From Dugong dugon (Eukaryota > Chordata > Mammalia > Sirenia > Dugongidae): 64,000 bases of DNA. Shown here piece after piece: positions 50,682 through 61,635 of the stretch. Under the pieces are notes generated by a model. The model did no database searches. It saw nothing but the letters and a program-made list of their open reading frames with translations, and was not told the DNA's origin. The DNA lies in assembly GCA_030035585.1 (NCBI GenBank), contig CM057475.1, forward strand, positions 6,085,501 through 6,149,500. The letters are read 5' to 3'. Both the position numbers and the translations under genes were made by a program. Position 1 is the first letter of the stretch. Every line of letters starts with the position of its first letter.

Positions 50682-51869
50682 CTCACTAGGTTTTAAAGCA
50701 TAGGGCTACCACCTAGGTTTTGAAGAGTAAGGCTGCTGCCACCTCAGTTCTGGTGGGTAAGACTGCCCTACAGTGGCCCACAGAATAAGATCACTACCCA
50801 AAGTTGAGGAGATGGGGCTATGATGCCAGTGAGCTGGGAGAATGGGGCCACCCAAAGACAAGAGTAGGATCACTGTTCTAGTGGGTCTGGAAGATGGGGC
50901 TGATTTCCAGGGCAGAGGGGCCTCCACCCAGAATCTGAAGAGCATGACCAATGCACAGGATCCAGAAGGCAAGGCCATTGCCCAGATGTGCCTGGGTAAA
51001 AAGAGAATTATTTTCAAGCCTTGAGAGCTAATGAAATTTTCCCTGATGGGTTTTTGGACTTTCTTAGTACCTGTGACCCCTTCTTTTCCTCCAATTTCTC
51101 CCTTTTGGAATGGGAAATGTCTACTTTATGCCTGCTTCACCATTGTGCTTTGGAAGCAGATAGCTTGTATTCTAGGTCTCACTGGTCTACAGATGGAAAG
51201 CAAGTTTGCCCCAGGATGCAATATGCCCAGAGACTCTCCCATACTTGATTTAGATGATTCAGAAGATTATATTTTGGGACTTAGAGTTGATGCTGGAACG
51301 GGTTAAGACTTCGGGGGGGTAATGTGATAGGGTGAATGTGTTTTGCACATGGGAAGGATATGAATTTTGGGGGGCCAAAGGGTGGAATGTTATGGCTTGA
51401 CTTGTGCCCCTCCAAATATGTGTTGACATTCTAACCCAGTACCTGTAAATATGACCCTGGTTAGAAAGAGGAGGTTTCTTTTGTTTTGTTAATGAAGTCA
51501 TAGCAGAGTGGGGTGAGTCCTAAACCCAATCACTTCTAAGTTATAAAAAGAGCAGAGCAGAGTTCCGGCAAAATGGCACTCTAGGCAGAAGCACCACGCT
51601 GTCCCTCCACAGCAAAGATCCAAAAAACTAAGCCGAACAGAGAATACAACAATCCTGAAACCCTAAAACATCAAACGAAGAGATAAAGAATTCAGACAAG
51701 CACCAAATGGAGTGAGAAAACTGACAGAGAACGGAGAGCGAGGAGAGATTCATGCAGAGGTCCCCTACCAGCTAACACAGCGCGGATCCATCACCTTGGA
51801 CTCCTATCGGAGACCAGCAAACGGGGGTATGAGAAAGCAGCCTCACGGAGCGTCCAGCGGGAGAAAAAA

Positions 51870-52430
51870 CAACCGGTAATTTGCAGTGTGCGCTTCCTCA
51901 CCCCCACCCCTCTTCGCCCTGGCTCTGCCTCCTCTGCTTCCCGTGGCCACGGTCTCTTGACCGGGAAGTGCTGGCTGCTTGGATTCCACACACCCAAGCG
52001 GGCGGCTCTCTGGGTGCCATTTGTTGGCTGCTAGTGTTCCTTTTTTTTTCTGCTTCTTTTGATTTCTCACTTGCCTCTCGCCACCTCTCCCTACTTTCAC
52101 TTGAGTGCCTGGCTCCGTGCACCACCTTTGCTTCTTCCTAAGGGGCTGCAGAGCACTGGCAATTTGTGATATACGCTTTCCCACTCTCTACCCTTCTTCA
52201 CCCACACTCGGCCTCCTCTCCTTCCCGCGGACACAGTCTCTTGTCCAGAAACACCAGCCCACACTAGCTGGCTGGCTGAGTGCCATTTGTTGGCTGCTGG
52301 TGTTGCTTTTTTTTTTTTTCCCCCCTGCTTCTTTTGATTTCTTGCTTGCCTCTCGCCACCTCCCCCTGTTTCGCTTGAGTGCCTGGCTCTGTGCGCCATC
52401 TTTGCTTCTTCCTGAGGGGCTGTGGAGCTC
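51870..52430 (+). repeat. Two tandem ~283-base monomers in the L1 5' UTR
   Basis: Unit 1 starts near 51876 (taatttgcagtgtgcgcttcc) and unit 2 near 52159 (caatttgtgatatacgctttcc). Both continue through ...gccatttgttggctgct..., ...cttgcctctcgccacct... and ...gagtgcctggct... to ...cttcttcctRaggggctg. Another partial cggagctgcatgg block follows. Confidence 0.85.
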
Positions 52431-53453
52431 CATTCGAGTGTGGAGCTGCTTCCCGGTCTGGGCTACCACAGTGGTGGGATCCCGGGGCTTCTGTTCGTTT
52501 TGAATTGTCTGTCTGTTTTCTTTTCCTTTTCTTGAGTTGGGAGCCCTTTCTGGCCAGGCGGAGCTGCATGGCAAGGAACTCCCCTTCAGCTTTCACAGAC
52601 GTGCAGAGGGATCCCTGAGAACATTTCTTTTTTTGTTGGTTTTTTTTTTTTTTCTGTTTTTTTGGGGGGACCTTTCTTGTTCTTTTTTTTTTCTAATTTG
52701 TTTTGTTTTCTTTTCCCCCTTTTGTCTTTCTTCATTGCTCAGTTTCTCATCTCTCTATATCTTCCTTCTCTTTCTGATCCCTGAATACCAGGCATTGTAT
52801 ACCTCTACGCCTTCTGCCCAGGCTGTACTGCAACACCTGAGAGCGACTTCCCCAGACCTCATAGCTGCATTGGTGGGATCCCTGGGAACTTTGTGGTTCT
52901 TTAACCTTTCTGATTTTTATTTATTGATTCTTTTCTTTTCTTCCTCTTCCCCTTTCTGTTTTTCTCCATTTCATAGTCACTCATCTCTCCATTCCAATGG
53001 CAAGCTCCCCTAGCATTCTTTTTTGTTTGTTTGTATGTTTTTGGCTCCTGTTCCTCTCTTCTTTATCCCATATCCATCTTAGCTCCACACATAACAGTCT
53101 CCCCGCTGCATCCTGCCTACCAGCACCGTGCGCTTGACATCACACCACCAAGCAGCACAGGCACGGCCTACTGGAACCTGCCCTGCACTGATTACCAACC
53201 CGCCCTGGTGGCTGTAGTAAGTGCCACAAACAACCCGTCCCAGTAACTCCTCTTCAGCTAGACCTGCCCTGCTGTAACATATCTGAGTGACTGACCCTGC
53301 CAGTTGGAGAAGGAGGCGAAAAGTATTGAGCGCACAGGCGAGCAAACAACAAGAACACACAGTCTGCCTGCTCAGACATAGTCAAATTTTTTTTTAAAAA
53401 AAGGGACGAAACAAACAAATCTACAATCAATAAATGAGTAAAATAACTACTGA

Positions 53454-54502
53454 ATGCCCCGAAAACAGCAAACAATATCAAAACATTTACAAAAACTGGA
53501 CAGGTTGGTTCCAGTAGGCATCCAAAATAAAACACCAGATGACTCTCCTGTGAAAGAAAATGCACTAGAACTACCTGATAAGGAATTCAAATATCTAATA
53601 CTCGGAATTCTCCAAGAACTGAGGCAAAAAGCTGAGAAACATGAGGAAAAAATAGACAAATTCATGCAAAAGACAGACAAAAAATTGGAAGAATTCAGGA
53701 AGATGATGCAGGAACAAAATTCCAAAATAAACACACAACTAGAAATTATACAAAGACAACAATTAGAAATCCAGAAGATAAACAACAAGATTTCAGAAAT
53801 GGATGATGTCGTTGAAGGGCTGAGAAGCAGATTTGTAATGGTGGAAGACAGGATCAGTGGAATTGAAGACAAACACTTGGATACAACTCTGCTTCAGGAA
53901 AACTCAGAAAAAAGAACAAAGAAAAATGAAGAGACCCTGAGAGTTATGTGGGACACAATTAAAAGCAAAAATTTACGAGTGATTGGCATCCCAGAACAGG
54001 GGGAGAAAACAGAAAACACAGAGAGGATCATTGAGGAACTGCTGACAGAAAACTTTCCCAATATCATGAAAGATGAAAAGATGGCCATCCAGGAAGCTCA
54101 ACGAACCTCATATAGAAGAGACCCCAAAGAAAATCACCAAGACATATCATAGTCACACTCGCAAAAACTAAAGACAAACAAAGAATCCTGAGAGCAGCTC
54201 GTGAAAAACAAGAAGTCACATACAGAGGAGAAACAATAAGACTAAGCTCAGATTATTTGGCAGAAACCATGCAGGCAAGAAGGCAGTGGGATGACATATA
54301 TAAAATCTTGAAAGAAAAAAATTGTCAGCCAAAAATAATATATCCGGCAAAACTCTCATTCAAATTTGATGGTGAAATTAGGTCATTTCCAGATAAACAG
54401 AAACTAAGGGAATATGCAAAAGTCAAACCAAAGTTACAAGAATTATTAAAGGAAGCTCTTCGATCTGAGGACAAACAGCTTCAGCCCTCAGGCAGGACCT
54501 AG
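53454..54502 (+). pseudogene. L1 ORF1 (RNA-binding protein), frameshifted
   Basis: The first 232 codons are open (53454-54152), with a coiled-coil stretch (KAEKHEEKIDKF... about residues 55-125) followed by the RRM-like NLRVIGIPE motif. A frameshift around 54110-54150 ends it; the C-terminal domain (DIYKILKEKNCQPKIIYP, REYAKVKPKLQELL) continues in another frame to a stop at 54502. ORF1p normally forms trimers that coat L1 RNA. Confidence 0.88.
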
Positions 54503-54923
54503 GACGCAGGTTCATACGAACCAGATACCATTCTAGGAAAGGAACTATCGAGGACTATCCAAAACCAAAAGAAATACAACAGGGAATCAGAGCAATCAAT
54601 CAAAGGATGACAACAACATCAAAACAATGGAAGAGGGAATAAACGGCATAGGTATAGAACCTTCTAACGGAGAGGAAGGCAAGACGATACCAAGTAAGGG
54701 TAGACTGCTTCAAACTTAGAAAGATAAGGGTAAAATTCATGGTAACCACAAAGAAAGTTAACAAACCAACTCATAAAAATAAAGATGAAAAACATAAAGT
54801 CTCAGCAAAAACAAAACCTACAAAAATGAAAGAAATGAACACAAAATCCACAAATAAAAGTAACTCAGCACAAGAGAGTAAGAACAAAGAAAACTTCAGC
54901 ACCACAAAAAAAAGCACTACAAA

Positions 54924-57900
54924 ATGACAGCAAGAAACTCACATCTATCAATAATTACACTGAATGTAAATGGACTCAATGCACCCATAAAGAGAGGGAG
55001 AGTGGCAGAATGGATAAGAAAACAGGATCCATCAATATGCTGTCTAAAAGAGACACACCTTAGAAACAAAGATGTGAATTTATTAAAAAGCAAAGGTTAG
55101 AAAAAAATATATCAAGCTAACAACTACCAGAAAAGAGCAGGAGTGGCAATTCTAGTCTCAGATAAAATAGACTTTAAAACAAAATCTACCATAAAAGACA
55201 AAGAAGGATGCTATATAATGATTAAGGGGACGATCCATCATGAAGACATAACCATAATAAACATCTACACACCCAATGACAGGGCTCCAAAATACATAAA
55301 ACATACTCTAACAACACTGAAAAGAGAACTGACAGTTCCACAATAATAGTAGGAGACTTCAACACACTACTCTCAGTAAAGGACAGAACAACTAAGAAGA
55401 AACTCAGCAAAGATACAGAAGACCTAAAAGGCACAATCAGTCAACTGGACCTCATAGGCCTATATAGAACACTCCATCCAACCGCTGCAAAGTACACATT
55501 CTTTTCCAATGCACATGGAACATTCTCCAGAATAGACCACATCTTAGGCCACAGAGCAATCCTCAACAAGATCCAAAACGTTGAGATAATTTGAAATATC
55601 TTCTCTGACCACAATGCCATCAAGGTAGAAATTAACACTAGAAAGAGCAAGGAAAAAATATCAACTACATGGAAACTGAATAATACCCTGCTTACACATC
55701 AGTGGGTAATAGAAGAAATCAGAGATGGAATCAAAAAATTCCTAGAATCAAATGAGAATGAAAACACAGCATACCAAAACCTTTGGGATACAGCAAAAGC
55801 AGTCCTCAGAGGACAATTTATAGCAATAGATGCACATATCAAAAAAGAAGAAAGGGACAAAATCAAAACATTAACTACAGAACTCAAACAAATAGAAATA
55901 GAACAGCAAAAAAAGCCCACAACCACCGGAAGAAAGGAAATAGTAAAGATCAGAGCAGAAATAAATGAAATAGGGAACAGAAAAACAATAGAAAGAATCA
56001 ACAAAACCAAAAGTTGGTTCTTTGAAATAATCTACAAAATCGACAAACCACTGGCTAGACTGACAAAAGAAAAACAGAAGAGGACACAAATAACCCAAAT
56101 AAGAAATGAAATGGGGGACACTACAACAGACCCAACTGAAATAAAAAGGATTATAACAGACTATTATGAAAAACTATACTCCAACAAATTTGAAAACCTA
56201 GAGGAAATAGATTAATTTCTAGAATCACATGGCCTACCCAAACTACAACAAAGTGATGTTGAATATCTGAACAGACCCATAACAAGAGAAGAGATTGAAA
56301 AGGTAATAAAAAAAACTCCCAATGAAAAAAAGCCCTGGCCCAGATGGCTTCACTGGAGAATTCTACAAAACATTTACAGAAGAGCTTGTACCATTCTACT
56401 CAAGCTATTTCAGAGCATAGAAGAGGAAGCAACGCTTCCAAATTCATTCTATGAAGCCAGCATAATGCTGATACCAAAACCAGGCAAAGACGTCACAAAA
56501 AAAGAAAATTACAGACCAATATCTCTCATGAATATAGATGCAAAAATTCTGAACAAAATTCTAGCCAATAAAATTCAGGATCATATCAAAAAAATAATAC
56601 ACCATGACCAAGTAGGATTCATACCAGGTATGCAAGGATGGTTCAACATTAGAAAATCAATCAACATAATCCACCACATAAATAAAAGGAAAGAAAAGAA
56701 TCACATGATCATCTCAATTGATGCAGAAAAGGCATTTGACAAAGTCCAACACCCATTCCTGATAAAAACTCTCAATCAAATAGGTATAGAAGGGAAATTT
56801 CTCAACATAATAAAGGGCATCTATGCAAAACCAACGACCAACATCATTCTTAATGGAGAGAGGCTGAAAATATTCCCCTTGAAAACAGGAACAAGACAAG
56901 GATGCCCTTTATCACCACTCCTATTTAACATTGTGCTGGAAGTTCTAGCTAGAGCAATAAGGCAAGAAAAAGAAATAAAGGGCATCCAAATTGGTAATGA
57001 AGAAGTTAAACTCTCCCTGTTTGCAGATGATATGATACTACACACAGAAAACCCTAAAGACTCCATGAGAAATCTACTGGAACTAATAGAAAGATTCAGC
57101 AGAGTAGCAGGATACAAGATAAACATTCAAAAATCAGTTGGATTCCTATACACCAGTAAGGAGAACAATGAAAAGGAAATCAGGAAAACAATACCATTTT
57201 CAATAGCCCCTAAAAAGATAAAATACTTAGGAATAAATCTGACCAGGGATGTAAAAGACCTATACAAAGAAAACTACAAAACACTACTGCATGAAACCCA
57301 AAGGGATCTACATAAATGGGAAAACATACCATGCTCATGGACAGGCAGACTCAACATTGTAAAAATGTCAATTCTACCCAAATCAATTTACAAATACAAT
57401 TCAATCCCTATCCAAATACCAACAACATTCTTCAAAGAGATGGAAAAACTAATCATTAACTTGATATGGAAAGGGAAGAAGCCCCGAATAAGTAAAGCAC
57501 TACTGAAGAAGAAAAATAAAGTTGGAGGACTCACACTACCTGACTTCAGAACCTACTATACAGCTACCGTAGTCAAAACAGCCTGGTACTGGTACAACAA
57601 CAGATACATTGACCAATGGAACAGAATTGAGAACCCAGATGTAAATCCATCCACCTACGGTCACCTGATCTTCGACAAGGGTCCAAAGTCCATGAAATGG
57701 GGAAAAGACAGTCTTTTTAACAAATGGTGCTGGCAAAACTGGATATCCATTTGCAAAAAAATGAAACAGGACCCATACCTCACACCGTATACAAAAATTA
57801 CTTCAAAATGGTTCAAAGACCTGAATATAAAGCCTAAAACTATAAAGTTCATAGAAGAAAAAATAGGACCAACACTTCAGGCCTTAATACATGGCATTAA

Positions 57901-58216
57901 CAGGATACAAACCATAACCATCAACGCACAAACCCCAACAGATAAGCTAGATAACTGGGATCTTTTAAAAATCAAACACCTATGCTCTTCAAAAGACTTC
58001 ACCAAAAGAGTAAGAAGAGAACCTACAGACTGGGAAAAATTTTTTGGACTGTACAAGTCAGACAAAGGTCTAATCTCCATAATCTACAAGAAAATCCAAC
58101 ACCTCTACAACAAAAAGACAAACAATCCTATTAAAAAATGGGCAAAGGAAATGAACAGACACTTCATCAAAGAAGATATTCAAATGGCCAACAGACACAT
58201 GAGGAAATGCTCATGA
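54924..58216 (+). pseudogene. L1 ORF2 (endonuclease/reverse transcriptase), with stops
   Basis: The ATG at 54924 opens the endonuclease domain (SIITLNVNGLNAP), but in-frame stops begin near 55099 (TAG) and recur, for example near 55590 and 56213. From 56465 to 58216 a 583-codon frame is intact, with the RT motifs [46 protein letters not shown], the catalytic LFADDMI (FADD box) and the Cys-rich C-terminal half. Endonuclease and RT cannot be made as one protein, so it is inactive. Confidence 0.9.
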
Positions 58217-60384
58217 TCACTAGCCATTAGAGAAATGCAAATTAAAACCACAATGAGATACCATCTCACCCCGGCATTACTGGCACGAATCAAAAACACT
58301 GGGAATAACAAATGTCGGAGGGGCTGCGGGGAGATGGGAACTCTTATGCACTGCTGGTGGGAATGCAAAATGATACAACTGTTTTAGAAAATGATATGGT
58401 GCTTCCTCAGAAAGCTAGAAATAGACATACCATTCGATCCAGCAATCCCACTCCTAGGAATATATCCTAGAGAAATAAGAGTCCTCACTCGAATAGACCT
58501 ATGCACACCTATGTTCATGGCAGCATTGTTTACAATAGCAAAACGATGGAAACAACCTAGATGCCCATCAACAGATGAAATGGATAAACAGACTATGGTA
58601 CATACACACAATGGAGTACTATGCAACGAGAAAGAACAACAATGAATCTGTGAACCATCTCATAACATGGATGAAACTGGACATTATGCTGAGTGAAATA
58701 AGTCAATCACAAAAGGACAAATATTGTATGAGACCTCTATTGTAAAAACCCATGAGAAAGTTCACACACAAAATGTAACAATCTTTGTTGGTTACCAGGG
58801 ATGGGAGGGGTGGGGGTGGGGAAATACTAAATAGGCAATAGGTAAGTGGTATCTTGGGTGAAGGGTGAGACTGTACACAGTACAGGGGACACTAGCACAA
58901 CCTGTACAAGGAAAGGTCATTGAAGCCCCATAGACACATCCAAACTCCCTGAGGAACTGAATTGCTGGGCTGAGGGCTGTGAGGACCATGGTCTAGGGAA
59001 ACATCTAGCTCAATTGGCATGACACAGCTTATAAAGACAATGCGCTACATTCTACCTTGGTGAGTAGTGTCTGGGGTCTTAAAAGCCTGTGAGCAGCCAT
59101 CTAAGATACTCCACTGGTCTCACCCTTCAGGAGCAAGGGAGAGTGAAGAGAACAGGATACAAGGAAAAGATTAGTCCAAAGGACTAATTGTCCACAGCTA
59201 CCAAGGCCTCCACCGGACTGAGTCCAGTACAGCTAGATGGTGCCCGGCTACCACCACTGACTGCTCTGACCAGGATCACAACAGAGGGTTCTGGACAGAG
59301 CTGGAGAAGGATGTAGAGCATAATTCTAACTCACAAAAAAAAGACCAGATTTACTGGCCTAAAGGTGACTGGAGAAACCTCAAGAGTACGGTCCCCAGAC
59401 ACCCTTTTAGCTCAGTGGTGAAGTTACCTCCAAGGTTCACGGTTCAGCCTGGGAGTGGACAGCCCCGTAAAACCAAATGAGACTAACGAGGTACAGGAGT
59501 CCAGTAACAAGGGCCGGAAAGCAGAAGGGGACAAGGAAGCTGGTGATAGGGAACCCAAGGTTGAGTACGGATATTGTTGATGTATTGTGAGATTGTTAAC
59601 CATTGTCATAGGGCAACATTTGTAGTAACTGTTAAATGAGAAACTATTTTGTTCTGTAAGCCTTCATCTTGAGTGAGAATAACAGCACAATTGGAAGAGT
59701 GTAGTCAATGTCACTGAACTGTGTATGTAGAAATTTTTGAAACGGTTTATCTTTGGCTATGAGTATTTTCACCAAAAAAAAAAAAAAATGTTGAGAAGTT
59801 AGAGGGCTAATATGTTGTGGGGTTGTTAACCAATGTCATAAAACAACATGTGTACTACTGTTTCATGAGAAACTATTTGTTCTGTAATCCTTCACCTGAA
59901 GTACAATAAAATATAAGAAGAAAGAGCAGAGCAGACACAGAGGTACACACAGGGGAAGACAGACACCATGTGAGGACTTGTCTACAAGCAAAGGAATGCC
60001 AAGGGTGGCCCCCAGACACCAGAAACTAGGAGAGAGGATCACAGAGGGAACTCACACAGCCAAGACCCTGGCTTGGACTTTTAGCCTCCAGAACAGGGAG
60101 ACAATAAATTTCTGTTCTTTGAAGGCACCCACTTGTGGTATTTCTGTTACGGCAGTCCTCTCTAAAGGGCTCTGGGTGCAGACTGTAAACATTGGAGGAG
60201 GGGGTCCATCTTTGGAGAAGACAGGCCCTTCAGGGTCATTCACTCACCCTCCTGAGGCTCAGCATTGGCCTGAAAGGGGCAGGGGTGTCTACAGAGCCCA
60301 GGCCAGTTTTGATGACTGTGTCTGCGTAACTGAAGCTGTCCTTTCTCAGGCTGCTCTCCAGTGCCCACTTGTGGCATGCCTGTG

Positions 60385-60590
60385 CTGTCACAGGGTGGTC
60401 AGAGAGCCACTGCTATGTGCCAGACCCGGCAGGAAGCTTTTATGAAGATTAGCTTTCTGCCTCATGACACCCTGTGAGGTAAGTTCTATTACTGGCCTCA
60501 TTCTGTAAATTGGAAATAGGCAACTCAGGGAGGCTGAGTAATGGGCCAAGGTCGCTCAGCTGTCTGACTCATGCCCAGGTGATGAGCACG
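60385..60590 (+). repeat. MIR element
   Basis: Contains actgctatgtgccagaccc...tgacaccctgtgaggtaag...ggaggctgagtaatgggccaagg. Confidence 0.65.
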
Positions 60591-61479
60591 AGGCCTTGTG
60601 GCTCCTGGGCTCTGGGGGCCTGTGGAATTCTGCTGCTGCCTTCAAAGCCCCGCTTCTCCCACTGAACGACCTCATCTGTGTCAGGGTCGTGGCTGCCACC
60701 CTCCCCTGCGTGCTGGGGACCATCATCCCAGGTGTGTCTCCTGCTTCCCTACCAGGACTTCTGCAGTGACCTCTTACCTCCAGTGTCACCACCAAGTCCT
60801 GATCCCTCAGACAGCTTCCGGAACAGAGAGATTTGAAACATAAATCTTCCCCAGCATAGGCACTTAATAGATATTTGTTAAATCATGTCATCCTCCTGCT
60901 TTCAATTCCCATTGCCCGAGGGTCAAGTTCACAAGCTTACATGGCTTCTGAGGCCCTGGGTGGGTGACCCCACGCCCTCTCCACGCTGCTTCTCCTAAGG
61001 CTTCCTGCCACACCCTCCTGGTTACCTTCCCAGGATGCCTGGGTCCTGCATTCCTGACTTGGCTGTTGTCCGTGTGCTCTTCGATGTTTAACCTAAATCC
61101 TGTGCTGGGTAAAGTTTTTCCCACTTCCCTGCAGAATGGGCACTTACCAGGGGGAGTGCCTCAGCCCACTAGCACGTACCTCCCCCCAGGAGGAATTGTT
61201 GGGCTTGACAGTGACTTCTCCCCACCAGGGCTGGAGCTCCCCCACTGCCACAGCCTGTTTAATCCGTCTCACATCTCCAGAGCCCTGAGCAGGCCTGAGA
61301 AGCAGAGCAGCACCCAGGGATGGTTTGCACACACATCCACATACACATGTGTGGTATGGACCCCTCCCAAGGGAGGCACACTCGTTCTCTAGTCTGCTAA
61401 TGTTAAGTGCTGCTCACGCCCACTGATGGATTTTACAGCCAGTGAATGGCTGGTGACCTGCAGCTTGAAAAGCTTTGCA

Positions 61480-61635
61480 TTGACTCATTAATTCTTCAGA
61501 ACCAACTTACCATGCTGATGCTATTATTTTCTCCCATCTTATAGCTGAAGAAACTGAGGTACGGAGAAGTTAAAGAACTTACTCAAGGTCACATAGCTAG
61601 TAAGCAACAGAGCTAGATTTGAACCCAGGCAGGGT
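61480..61635 (+). repeat. MIR element
   Basis: Contains attcttcagaaccaac...tatagctgaagaaactgagg...actcaaggtcacatagctag...gatttgaacccaggca, in canonical MIR order. Confidence 0.75.

Larger units (their letters stand above)
51562..59920 (+). mobile_element. Nearly full-length L1 (about 8.4 kb) in the MaLR 3' LTR
   Basis: Flanked by the perfect 15-base duplication aaagagcagagcaga (51547-51561 and 59921-59935). It has a 5' UTR with two ~283-base monomers (51562-53453), ORF1 (53454-54502, one frameshift), ORF2 (54924-58216, several stops in its first half, RT half open) and a long 3' UTR (58217-59920) ending gtacaataaaatataag. Not 5' truncated, but inactive. It is the youngest large insertion here and splits an LTR. 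Confidence 0.93.
48630..60168 (+). mobile_element. ERVL-MaLR retroelement (LTR-internal-LTR) with L1 and SINE insertions
   Basis: 5' LTR 48630-about 49192; internal 49193-51387; 3' LTR 51388-51561 continued at 59936-about 60168. Both LTRs start TGTTATGG and share colinear blocks (tatgtgttga, gtcctaa, taaaaagagcag, acacagag, aataaa). Just after the 5' LTR lies a tRNA-Leu(UAA)-type primer binding site. The internal part resembles MaLR internal sequence (...gtggaagtggctttgcaattgggtaatgggtag...) and carries no intact protein frame. Removing the L1 restores a normal 3' LTR length. It is an old, defective endogenous element. Confidence 0.82.

Noticed and set aside
53454-54152. New 232-residue coiled-coil protein
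   Set aside because: N-terminal part of L1 ORF1, in the correct place and order within the L1.
56465-58216. Active reverse transcriptase gene
   Set aside because: It is the C-terminal half of an L1 ORF2 whose endonuclease half has several stop codons; not an independent gene.
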